NCBI GenBank assembly: GCA_024224995.1
Contig: JAAENB010000581.1
Location: forward strand, 1 to 7,226
Reading direction: 5' to 3'
DNA from: a bacterium
GTDB taxonomy: Bacteria > Spirochaetota > UBA4802 > UBA5550
Length of the DNA: 7,226 bases
Below the pieces are notes generated by a model. It was not told the DNA's origin. It saw only the letters and a program-made list of their open reading frames with translations, and ran no database searches. Positions 1 through 5,955 of the stretch are shown here, piece by piece. The position numbers and the translations under genes are program-made. Numbering within the stretch: the stretch's first letter is position 1; each line of letters starts with the position of its first letter.

Positions 1-62
1 AAAAACGGACCAGCCCTGAAAGGGCGAATTAATCCGCCCCTTCAGGGCTGGCGGATTTTTTT
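1..62. terminator. GC-rich hairpin with T-tract, probable (bidirectional) terminator
   Basis: The arms CCAGCCCTGAAAGGGCG (10-26) and CGCCCCTTCAGGGCTGG (35-51) pair over 17 bp with one mismatch around an 8-nt loop. A short CGGA is followed by seven T (56-62), which suits rightward termination. The A5 at 1-5 would give a T-tract on the other strand, so it could work both ways. It may end a gene left of the window. It also resembles the mobile palindromes next to it (74-118), so it could be a repeat element rather than a dedicated terminator. Confidence 0.6.
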
Positions 63-73
63 ATATATTCCAA

Positions 74-118
74 CCCAGGGCTTTACCCTGGGCTTTAATA
101 ATCCGCCCCCTTTGGGGC
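74..118. repeat. Two further short GC-rich palindromes (REP-like cluster)
   Basis: CCCAGGG (74-80) pairs with CCCTGGG (86-92) over a 5-nt loop. GCCCC (105-109) pairs with GGGGC (114-118) over 4 nt. The second palindrome region (about 98-120) is an imperfect direct repeat of 28-50: both read TAATCCGCCCC, then a short variable part, then GGGCTG. The cluster therefore looks like a modular repeated element, similar in style to extragenic palindromes of many large environmental genomes. It sits directly against the first codon of the TPR gene, where a ribosome binding site would be expected. Confidence 0.6.
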
Positions 119-128
119 TGTGTAAAAG

Positions 129-1625
129 GTGGGACACACCCAAAATACTCACCAGAATTTAGGAACTCGGGAACAGGGAGAAAAAGCCCGTCAGCATCTT
201 GCAGATGCAGTTAAAGGATATCAGGATGTTGTGAAGGTTTATACCCGTGATACGCTCCCGCAGTACTGGGCTATGACACAGAACAATATGGGGAATGCGC
301 TTAAAGAGCAGGGAATACGGACGGGCGGAGAAGAGGGCGCAAAACTGCTGGCTCAGGCAGTTGAAGCGTACCGCTCGGCTTTGACTGTGAGAACCCGTGA
401 TACGCTCCCGCAATCCTGGGCTATGACACAGAACAATATGGGGACTGCGCTTTCTGAGCAGGGAATACGGACGGGCGGAGAAGAGGGTGCAAAACTGCTG
501 GCTCAGGCAGTTGAAGCGTACCGCTCGGCTTTGACTGTTTATACCCGTGATACGCTCCCGCAAGACTGGGCTATGACACAGAACAATATGGGGAATGCGC
601 TTCAAGAGCAGGGAATACGGACGGGCGGGGAAGAGGGTGCAAAACTGCTGGCTCAGGCAGTTGAAGCGTACCGCTCGGCTTTGACTGTTTATACCCGTGA
701 TACGCTCCCGCAATACTGGGCGGGTACACAGAACAATATGGGGAATGCGCTTTCTGAGCAGGGAATACGGACGGACGGAGAAGAGGGTGCAAAACTGCTG
801 GCTCAGGCAGTTGAAGCGTACCGCTCGGCTCTGAATGTTTATACCCGTGATACGCTCCCGCAAGACTGGGCCACAACACAGAACAATATGGGGAATGCGC
901 TTAAAGAGCAGGGACTGAGAGCTTCAGATAAAAAAAGAAAAAACCTGCTGAATGAAGCAGTTGCCGCTTTTAAAAACGCATTGGAAATCCGAACATATCA
1001 GCATCTGCCATATGGCTGGGCGCAAACCATAAACAATCTTGCCAACACCTATGAAGCATTGAAAGACTGGCAACATGCAGAAGAATGTTATCTCAACTTA
1101 ACAAAAAATTATCCCACCGAAGAAAGCATTCAACACCTCAGTTTCATCTACCATGAGCGACTATTCAAATTTGAAGAAGCATATCTTACAGATTCCCTTT
1201 GGGTTTTAAAATATGAAAACTATGATACAAGTTCAGTAAGCAATTATATTGAAAAACATTTCACAACCGCCCGTTTTTCCGAAGCCGAAAAATTACTGAC
1301 CATAATATTCAAAGAACTGACCCCCGACAACCCCCTTTACATCCCCTTATGCGCCATTGACATTGCCAACACCCTTGCCCAAAACAAAACCAGTTCTATT
1401 CCCTCAAAATTGGATACCCTCACAGCATCCATACACAAACAGCCCCGGGATTATACAGTTTCATGGACATTTAACGGCATAAAACATTTCATAAAAAATT
1501 CCGATAAACTTACAGGACATCAGGAATGGCTGTTGTCCCTGTTTTCAGCACTTGAAGAAAAAAACCGGGATGAAATAATCAAAAAACTGGAAAAAATTCC
1601 CTTTATTTTTCTGCCAAAGTCATAA
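129..1625 (+). CDS. Tetratricopeptide-repeat protein, probably 5'-truncated
   Basis: The 498-aa product is a helical-repeat scaffold protein, expected to be cytoplasmic and to bind other proteins. Residues about 38-265 consist of 50-aa units with the core YTRDTLPQxWAMTQNNMGNAL, then EQGIRTGGEEGAKLLAQAV and EAYRSAL. This 50-residue TPR type is common in proteins that also carry CHAT or NACHT/NB-ARC domains, but no such domain is present here. Residues about 270-330 hold two degenerate TPRs (AFKNALEIRT, WAQTINNLANTYEAL, AEECYLNL). The rest is a helical C-terminus I do not recognise. The only start in frame before the repeats is GTG at 129. It lacks a Shine-Dalgarno sequence and follows an in-frame TAA at 123-125. 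The first unit (HQNLGTREQGEKARQHLADA) is about ten residues short. The 5' end may therefore be a deletion or insertion junction. The last residues FLPKS overlap a 21-bp repeat shared with the neighbouring nuclease gene. The family call is firm; the start and functional status are uncertain. Confidence 0.8.
   Translation: MGHTQNTHQNLGTREQGEKARQHLADAVKGYQDVVKVYTRDTLPQYWAMTQNNMGNALKEQGIRTGGEEGAKLLAQAVEAYRSALTVRTRDTLPQSWAMTQNNMGTALSEQGIRTGGEEGAKLLAQAVEAYRSALTVYTRDTLPQDWAMTQNNMGNALQEQGIRTGGEEGAKLLAQAVEAYRSALTVYTRDTLPQYWAGTQNNMGNALSEQGIRTDGEEGAKLLAQAVEAYRSALNVYTRDTLPQDWATTQNNMGNALKEQGLRASDKKRKNLLNEAVAAFKNALEIRTYQHLPYGWAQTINNLANTYEALKDWQHAEECYLNLTKNYPTEESIQHLSFIYHERLFKFEEAYLTDSLWVLKYENYDTSSVSNYIEKHFTTARFSEAEKLLTIIFKELTPDNPLYIPLCAIDIANTLAQNKTSSIPSKLDTLTASIHKQPRDYTVSWTFNGIKHFIKNSDKLTGHQEWLLSLFSALEEKNRDEIIKKLEKIPFIFLPKS
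240..989 (+). repeat. Five tandem 150-bp repeats encoding TPR units
   Basis: The landmark ACCCGTGATACGCTCCCGCA recurs at exact 150-bp spacing (from about 243, 393, 543, 693 and 843). The first four units are nearly identical at DNA level, including silent positions. The fifth diverges after about 914. Because 150 is divisible by three, the reading frame survives unit gain or loss. The few differences cluster in particular codons: the residue after LPQ at 264, 414, 564, 714 and 864, the residue after WA at 273 and its equivalents, and the residue before EQG at 303, 453, 603, 753 and 903. Such near-identity implies recent duplication or ongoing gene conversion. Confidence 0.95.
1605..1625. repeat. 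21-bp exact direct repeat shared with 1863-1883
   Basis: The last bases of the TPR gene, including its stop, match 1863-1883 exactly (core TTTTTCTGCCAAAGTCATAA). At 1863-1883 this sequence lies inside the Rpn gene, where the minus strand encodes the start of VMTLAEKLKNEG. Read on the minus strand, the copy at 1605-1625 gives MTLAEK followed directly by a stop. It is therefore plausibly a remnant of a second Rpn-type gene, or the product of a short duplication. Confidence 0.8.
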
Positions 1626-1632
1626 AGCATTA

Positions 1633-2628
1633 TCAGTTTTCTATTATAGCCTTAATATCTGAAACATCCTCAGCCGTCTTTACAGCATCCATGATTGATT
1701 TCAGCCTGTCTGTATCCTGAATCTGCCATATATAAGGCATAAGCTTAAGACTCTGATCTCCAAAGCGGATGCTCAGACCGAGTTCAATGGCTCCGCATAG
1801 CCCCTCTTGATGTCCCAGCTTATATCCTTGCTCTTTTCCTATCTGAATCCCTTCATTTTTCAATTTTTCTGCCAAAGTCATAACAAATTCTCCTTTTTTA
1901 TGTGACAGTGATTTTTCTGTGACAGTTCTGAGTTTTTCCGCAGTTATGTCCTCAACAGTGCTGAAAACATACCGCAGAATTGCCTCAAAGCATCGCAGAC
2001 CGCCCTCTGAATCCAGAATATCCCGCAGAAGCGAAAAAATACCGGGCAGTTTTTCCATGATATCCGGATCCCGGATATGCTTGAAAAGAAGCATCACGGC
2101 CCGGGACAGGGCATCGCCCCTGATCTCGTCATCCGAATATGCTGTCAGATCGCACAGGACAAACTCAAAATCCGGGATATACGGGGACAGCCCCGACTCT
2201 CCTTCGGGAATCTCCATCATTTCAGAAAATCTTTTCCCGACATTCCATTTATTTTTCCCATGATACATAACAAGTGGCACAATCACCGGCAGCCGGTCCT
2301 TTGGGTTCTGTTTCAGATGCAGACGCCAGATTTTACCCTTGTATTCCATAACCTGAAGATGAATATGTTTTTCAATATAGCTTTTGTGCTCAAAAAGAAA
2401 ATAAATATAACCCGGAACATCTTTCATCCTTATTTTATACAGCAGATCCGAAAAATAGTCCCTAAGTTCCTCTTCTATGAAAGAATCCTTGCAGATTTCA
2501 AGGGAACTCAGATCAGCAAGTTTCAGAACATCTTCGGGAAGATTGTTCTCCAAAAAATTGGCAGCCACACTTTTTATGCTCCAGGTTTTTCGGAATAACT
2601 TATCATGTGGGCTTACAATTCTGTCCAT
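1633..2628 (-). CDS. Rpn-family recombination-promoting nuclease / putative transposase (PD-(D/E)XK)
   Basis: The 331-aa product belongs to the Rpn (transposase_31-like, PDDEXK) family. Its E. coli members are DNA endonucleases that promote RecA-independent recombination. Family marks are the opening HDKLFRKTW (residues 8-16), the likely catalytic D61 in SDLLYKI, and E80 and K82 in YFLFEHKS. Further marks are Q92 in HLQVMEY and the IVPLVMYHGKNKW stretch at 116-128. The C-terminal part carries a KGEFVMTLAEKLKNEGIQIG helix. It ends with a GLSIRFGDQSLKLMPYIWQI-type tail usual for long Rpn proteins. All expected core residues are present and the length is normal, so it looks intact. The ATG at 2628 follows GGAGG (2639-2643 on the complement) with ten bases between, a good start. 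It is convergent with the TPR gene, with 7 bp between stops and no terminator seen. Rpn genes are often multi-copy and horizontally spread. Whether it acts in recombination, phage defence or self-transfer is not decided by the sequence. Confidence 0.9.
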   Translation of the reverse strand: MDRIVSPHDKLFRKTWSIKSVAANFLENNLPEDVLKLADLSSLEICKDSFIEEELRDYFSDLLYKIRMKDVPGYIYFLFEHKSYIEKHIHLQVMEYKGKIWRLHLKQNPKDRLPVIVPLVMYHGKNKWNVGKRFSEMMEIPEGESGLSPYIPDFEFVLCDLTAYSDDEIRGDALSRAVMLLFKHIRDPDIMEKLPGIFSLLRDILDSEGGLRCFEAILRYVFSTVEDITAEKLRTVTEKSLSHKKGEFVMTLAEKLKNEGIQIGKEQGYKLGHQEGLCGAIELGLSIRFGDQSLKLMPYIWQIQDTDRLKSIMDAVKTAEDVSDIKAIIEN

Positions 2629-2907
2629 TATTTTTTATCCTCCAGTCTTTTAATGATTACCATCGACGCCAAAGAATATATACCAGCAATATTTTAGCAT
2701 CTCTTATGTTTCTCAGCGCCTTTGCGCCTTTGCGAGAGGTAAAAAAGCTCACAAAAGAGTAAACTACTTTTTGGTTTCTATGAAGGATGCAAGGTTTTTT
2801 CAGTTTTTATTATCATAGCATAAAATAAAAGACTGTGCTTTCCTCTGACTGATATAAGATTCTTTGCACATTTTGCTTGAAATATCAAGCTAATTAATCT
2901 AACTATA
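2629..2907. other. Gene-free stretch with a CTTTGCGCCTTTGCG repeat
   Basis: No convincing ORF is present. At 2711-2739 lies TCTCAGCGCCTTTGCGCCTT continuing to GCGAGAGG: two tandem GCGCCTTT units closed by complementary TCTC/GAGA ends. This type of sequence is, to my knowledge, scattered through intergenic DNA of many unrelated environmental bacteria. At 2875-2890, GCTTGA and TCAAGC form a 6-bp hairpin over an AATA loop. The stretch also holds the 5' leader of the Rpn gene with its GGAGG. I could not pick a convincing promoter. Confidence 0.5.
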
Positions 2908-3002
2908 GTGAGGCGCAACATAGATGGTCAAAAAAAGTATACACCGACGAGATGGCGCTGAAAACAGGAATTGCATTTTGACCCATCTATGCTGCGCCCC
3001 AC
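2908..3002. repeat. 95-bp long-stem inverted repeat element
   Basis: The arm at 2908-2933 (GTGAGGCGCAACATAGATGG then TCAAAA) pairs with 2976-3002 over about 26 bp, with two mismatches and one single-base bulge. The enclosed loop is 42 bp. Partial complementarity continues outward (CTATAG at about 2903, CTATG at about 3008). There is no T-tract, so it is a poor terminator. It could be a small MITE or a structured repeat. It encodes no protein I can recognise. Confidence 0.75.
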
Positions 3003-3020
3003 AGTAACTATGATAATATT

Positions 3021-3247
3021 TATTCTGATTATAACGGATTTAGGGGAGGCTCCTAATTTCAGGCAATTCTTTACAAACCTTGTTTTGCAGAGTATCAGGA
3101 CCGAAAGCCCCTGAATTCTCTGCATGCTGAAGTCTCAGATATGTCATGTCAGCCTGTCATATGACCTCGGAACAGGCAAACAGCCGTTTCCTGAGTCAAT
3201 AATTTCAGCATGTTGCGGCCTCCCCTAAATCCGTTATAATCAGATTA
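3021..3247. mobile_element. MITE-like element with 27-bp terminal inverted repeats
   Basis: The sequence at 3024-3050 (TCTGATTATAACGGATTTAG then GGGAGGC) is repeated exactly in inverted form at 3218-3244. Pairing extends to 3021 and 3247 with one mismatch. The roughly 167-bp interior has no convincing ORF. Perfect terminal repeats around a short non-coding core are the hallmark of a miniature inverted-repeat transposable element mobilised in trans. No target duplication longer than a TA is evident. The element lies just upstream of the gene at 3295 and directly beside the hairpin at 2908-3002. The parent transposase family is unknown to me. Confidence 0.75.
3213..3240 (+). promoter_or_regulatory. 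Possible sigma70-type promoter inside the right terminal repeat
   Basis: A perfect TATAAT -10 box lies at 3235-3240. A weak -35 candidate TTGCGG (3213-3218) precedes it by 16 bp. The -10 box falls inside the right inverted repeat of the element and is about 55 bp upstream of the ATG at 3295. The -35 match is only three of six, so this is tentative. Confidence 0.35.
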
Positions 3248-3294
3248 TTTTTTTATAAAAATCATAAAGATAGCCTGAAACAAAGGAGAATCAG

Positions 3295-4686
3295 ATGGAA
3301 AGAATTTTTGATATAACCTCAAATATTTCAACACCATTGGCGCTTGCAGGATTATTTGCAACCATATTTTTCTTCTTGGCTAAGATAATAATTGCTAAAG
3401 ATATATTTCCTAAATTTACAGAAAAGTTTTCCTCAGAAATTCTTAAACTTATAATTAACTACATGTTTGTTCTCTCTCTTGTCGCTATGATATTAGGCTT
3501 TTTAGGTTACATATTAGTAAAAAAACCAGTATTAGCGGGAGAAGTATTAGAAATTATTGGTCATGTGCGTTTAGAAAAAAATGGAAAACCTGTTGGAACT
3601 GTGAGCGGTGCCGAAATAGCATTGTCAAAATATTCAGGATACATTGCAAAGACAAACGAACAGGGAAATTTCAGATTGGTAATTCCTGAACCTCCGCAAC
3701 TTCAAAGTATTGAACTTCAAGTCAGTTATAAGGGAATTATTCTTTTTAAAGAAGTCAATCATTCAAACATAAAAAATGTAATAATTAAAATAGAAAAAGA
3801 ATTAATACCAGAGATTTCAGGAAATATCCGTTTAATAAAAGGCAGAAAAATTATTGGACCTGCTCAAGGTGCGAGAATAGCAGTATCAAAATTCCAGAAA
3901 TTAAAAACCGAAACCGATATAGATGGTAACTTTTTTTTTCACCTTCCTGAAATGGATCTACAAGAAATTGAACTCCAAATTACATATAAAGCCTTTAAAA
4001 CTATATATCGAAAAGTTAAAAAATCGGATTTCGGTAATGTAATAATAGAAATAGAAATTCAGAATTATGTTCCTCCAAAAATTTCTTCAAAAATCTTCGG
4101 AAATGTTTATTTTATAGAAGACAGAAAACCTGTTGCTCCTTTAAAGGGTGCTAAAATAGCAGTATTAACTATTCCAGAATTAAAAACTGAAACTGACATA
4201 CATGGCAATTTTGCTATTGAACTTCCAATTCGGGACATAAAAGAAGTTGAACTACAAATTACTTACAACTCAGAAAGCTATCATTACAAAGCCAAAAAAT
4301 CAGATTTCAAGAACTTATTAATTAAAATTCCAAAATGGTCATACTATATTGATAACGGCGACAATACAATTACGGACAAAAAGCATAAGTTAATGTGGAA
4401 ATCAAAAGCAGAATATAATATGACATGGTATGAAGCATACAATTACTCCCAAAAAAAATTAAATAAATACAGTGATTGGAGACTTCCTAACAAAAACGAA
4501 CTGTTAAATCTTGCCATATTTGTAAAAAATAATTCTTCATTATTCACTGGTACTGGAGGATGGTTTTGGTCAAGCGAGACATTTTCCTCGTTAGGTGCTT
4601 ACATTGTCAAAGGAAATGAACCAAAAAATTCTCTTCAAGATAAAGAAAAAAAAGAGTCGGTACGACTGATCCGTTCTATAAAATAA
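3295..4686 (+). CDS. Membrane-anchored protein with three beta-rich repeats and a C-terminal DUF1566 (Lcl) domain
   Basis: 463 aa. Two hydrophobic segments (residues about 13-34 and 54-76) form an N-terminal hairpin anchor. The lysine-rich loop between them suggests a cytoplasmic loop, with the rest in the periplasm (inference). Three related domains of about 85 aa follow (about 86-168, 173-256 and 265-347). Each starts with I-x-G-x-V/I-R/Y, has a GA(E/R/K)IA strand, a (T/N)E-T-x-x-x-GNF turn, an E(L/V)xLQ(I/V)(S/T)Y strand and a final (N)(V/L)IIKI strand. This layout resembles carboxypeptidase-regulatory-like or CnaB-type sandwiches. The C-terminus (about 350-463) is DUF1566/Lcl-like: DNGDNTITDKKHKLMW, then W-YEAYNY, DWRLPNKNEL, WFWSSE and VRLIR. 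DUF1566 occurs in extracellular and surface proteins and is often linked to adhesion or ligand binding; the exact role is not known. The start at 3295 is backed by AAAGGAGA at 3282-3289. Codon use is AT-rich compared with the TPR and Rpn genes. The gene is convergent with the lipoprotein gene. The domain call is firm; the function is open. Confidence 0.85.
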   Translation: MERIFDITSNISTPLALAGLFATIFFFLAKIIIAKDIFPKFTEKFSSEILKLIINYMFVLSLVAMILGFLGYILVKKPVLAGEVLEIIGHVRLEKNGKPVGTVSGAEIALSKYSGYIAKTNEQGNFRLVIPEPPQLQSIELQVSYKGIILFKEVNHSNIKNVIIKIEKELIPEISGNIRLIKGRKIIGPAQGARIAVSKFQKLKTETDIDGNFFFHLPEMDLQEIELQITYKAFKTIYRKVKKSDFGNVIIEIEIQNYVPPKISSKIFGNVYFIEDRKPVAPLKGAKIAVLTIPELKTETDIHGNFAIELPIRDIKEVELQITYNSESYHYKAKKSDFKNLLIKIPKWSYYIDNGDNTITDKKHKLMWKSKAEYNMTWYEAYNYSQKKLNKYSDWRLPNKNELLNLAIFVKNNSSLFTGTGGWFWSSETFSSLGAYIVKGNEPKNSLQDKEKKESVRLIRSIK

Positions 4687-4749
4687 ATAAATAAATAATT
4701 ATTTAACTTATCTTTTAGTTTATCTATTCCCTTTTTGATAGGTTTCTCT

Positions 4750-4920
4750 ATTAAAGGGTGTTAAAAAGTACTAGCGTCTCAAACTTTTTATATGAATGAA
4801 ATCAAAATTTTATATTATTTACTACATCAAATTTAAATTCAGGTAGTAAAGCCACATAAGTTATTGACTATTTAGGCGAAATCAGCTTTCATAAGCTAGT
4901 ACTTTTTAACACTCTTTATT
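4750..4920. mobile_element. Second MITE-like element with about 26-bp terminal inverted repeats, overlapping a gene end
   Basis: The sequence at 4750-4775 (core GGGTGTTAAAAAGTACTAGC) and its inverse at 4895-4920 agree at 24 of 26 positions. With a TA target assumed, the element runs 4754-4916 with TA at each outer edge (4752-4753, 4917-4918). That would fit an IS630/Tc1-mariner-type element, but TA is self-complementary and so is weak proof. The AT-rich interior holds a central inverted repeat, TTTACTAC (4818-4825) with GTAGTAAA (4843-4850). No ORF is visible. The right repeat runs into the 3' end of the convergent lipoprotein gene. With arms about 120 bp apart it is unlikely to be an ordinary terminator. 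Confidence 0.75.
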
Positions 4921-5738
4921 ACTTCTACCAAAGGTTCAGTCAAAATATTCAGCAAGCCTTTCTTTGATTTGTCTTCGTCTTTATCGACTTTATCAACTTT
5001 ATCAACTTGATTTAAGTCATCTTTATTATTAAGAAGGGAGTGAATAACTCGATCTTTAGCTCTTCCTTCAATATCCTTAATCCATACAATGTTACCTTTT
5101 AATTCTTCATCAGTTATAATTTTATCTTCTAAAATAACAATCTTACCAACATACTCACGTTTAAATTGATTATCATGCATATATTCAATATAAGGCCAAT
5201 ATGTACCAGATGCCCTGTATCTATGACTAATAGGTTGCCATTCCTCTCTTTCATCATATACAAGTTTCTCACTAGTTTTATCTCCAAAATGAATCGTTAT
5301 ATCTTTTATACTTTTTCTACTTCCGAATCGGGGATTTATCTTAATAATAATATCCTCCCCTTTAGAGGCATTTTCTAAAATTTGTGCTTTGTAATCTATA
5401 TTTATTTTATCACCTAACGCTTTTTTCAAAGCATCCTTGTCACCTATCGCTTTTTCCAAGGCATCAAAAAATTTATCTTCATTTGTATATTGTCGATTTT
5501 TTAATTTCACCAATCTATCAATGATATATTTCGGGATAAGTTCCTTTTTCTCCAATTCTTTCAGATCCTGCTCACTTAATTCCAAATATCGTATATAAAC
5601 AGGCACACTACTAGAATCGGGATATAATTCTCTCTCACTGAGTTGCATAATTCTATGATTACGGGATGTAGTTGTAAGACATGATGTTAAAATTGACAAA
5701 ATCAATAAGATAGACAAAAGAAAAAAAATCTTTTTCAT
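4896..5738 (-). CDS. Lipoprotein with PKD-like domain
   Basis: The 280-aa product starts with MKKIFFLLSILLILSILTSC. This is a lipoprotein signal with lipobox LTSC and lipidated Cys20, so the protein should sit at the inner or outer membrane of the envelope. Residues about 30-125 are charged and helical, including a short duplication (AIGDKDALKKALGDK, 97-111). Residues about 127-205 look like a PKD-type beta-sandwich: IHFGD at 149-153, then W-x-PISHRYRASGTYWPYIEY and GKIVI, matching the usual FGDG...HxYxxxGTY pattern. A lysine/aspartate-rich linker with VDK repeats (about 244-257) and a hydrophobic-basic tail follow. The ORF is open up to 5876, but I chose 5738 because the signal peptide begins there and AGAGGG (5748-5753) lies 9 bp upstream. 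The last residues SVKKY and the stop lie within the inverted repeat of the 4750-4920 element, so the original C-terminus may have been replaced. The specific function is unknown. Confidence 0.8.
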   Translation of the reverse strand: MKKIFFLLSILLILSILTSCLTTTSRNHRIMQLSERELYPDSSSVPVYIRYLELSEQDLKELEKKELIPKYIIDRLVKLKNRQYTNEDKFFDALEKAIGDKDALKKALGDKINIDYKAQILENASKGEDIIIKINPRFGSRKSIKDITIHFGDKTSEKLVYDEREEWQPISHRYRASGTYWPYIEYMHDNQFKREYVGKIVILEDKIITDEELKGNIVWIKDIEGRAKDRVIHSLLNNKDDLNQVDKVDKVDKDEDKSKKGLLNILTEPLVEVIKSVKKY

Positions 5739-5747
5739 AAATAATAG

Positions 5748-5753
5748 CCCTCT
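5748..5753 (-). promoter_or_regulatory. Ribosome binding site that sets the lipoprotein start
   Basis: AGAGGG on the minus strand lies nine bases before the ATG at 5738. No comparable site precedes the ATG at 5876. This supports the shorter protein that begins with the lipoprotein signal. Confidence 0.7.
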
Positions 5754-5796
5754 GAAGTTCAATAATTTAATATAATATAACAAAATGACATTGTTA

Positions 5797-5825
5797 TTTA
5801 TCCAAGATAAAAGCATATAAATCAA
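5797..5825 (-). promoter_or_regulatory. Candidate promoter for the lipoprotein gene
   Basis: On the minus strand, TTGATT (5820-5825) and GATAAA (5797-5802) are separated by 17 bp and lie about 60 bp upstream of the start codon. The surrounding DNA is very AT-rich and offers alternative -10-like boxes (TATATT, about 5770-5780). Such matches are easy to find by chance, so confidence is low. Confidence 0.3.
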
Positions 5826-5910
5826 TGGGGTAAAAACAGTATTTCGAAGTAGAATAATACCGCAATTTTTATACACTAACCAAAATTTGAGAGCTTACTG
5901 CGCCGAGAGG

Positions 5911-5946
5911 CTCAAAAAATAGCCCGCTTTCAAAAAGCGGGCTATT
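5911..5946 (-). terminator. Rho-independent terminator, minus strand
   Basis: AATAGCCCGCTTT (5918-5930) and AAAGCGGGCTATT (5934-5946) form a perfect 13-bp stem over a 3-nt loop. On the minus strand the stem runs directly into TTTTTTGAG. It suits transcription coming from the remnant gene at 6159, and it insulates the lipoprotein promoter downstream. On the plus strand no T-run follows. Confidence 0.8.
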
Positions 5947-5955
5947 AGTGCTTTT

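Noticed and set aside
159..879. Long minus-strand frames (234 and 102 aa) opposite the TPR gene
   Set aside because: They are shadows. The 150-bp unit is divisible by three, so any open antisense frame in one unit stays open through all. No ribosome site or family resemblance.
1919..2598. Plus-strand frames opposite the Rpn gene (114 and 173 aa)
   Set aside because: The minus strand carries a full-length recognised nuclease with a good ribosome site. The opposite frames show no domain pattern.
2928..3125. 65-aa minus-strand frame
   Set aside because: It spans parts of two separate inverted-repeat elements and has no ribosome site, so it is a chance frame.
4750..4920. Bidirectional terminator between convergent genes
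   Set aside because: The arms are about 120 bp apart and lie partly inside a coding sequence. The size and terminal repeats fit a mini-element better.
5739..5876. 46-residue N-terminal extension of the lipoprotein
   Set aside because: The lipoprotein signal with lipobox starts at 5738 and has a ribosome site. The extension contains the candidate promoter and would bury the signal peptide.
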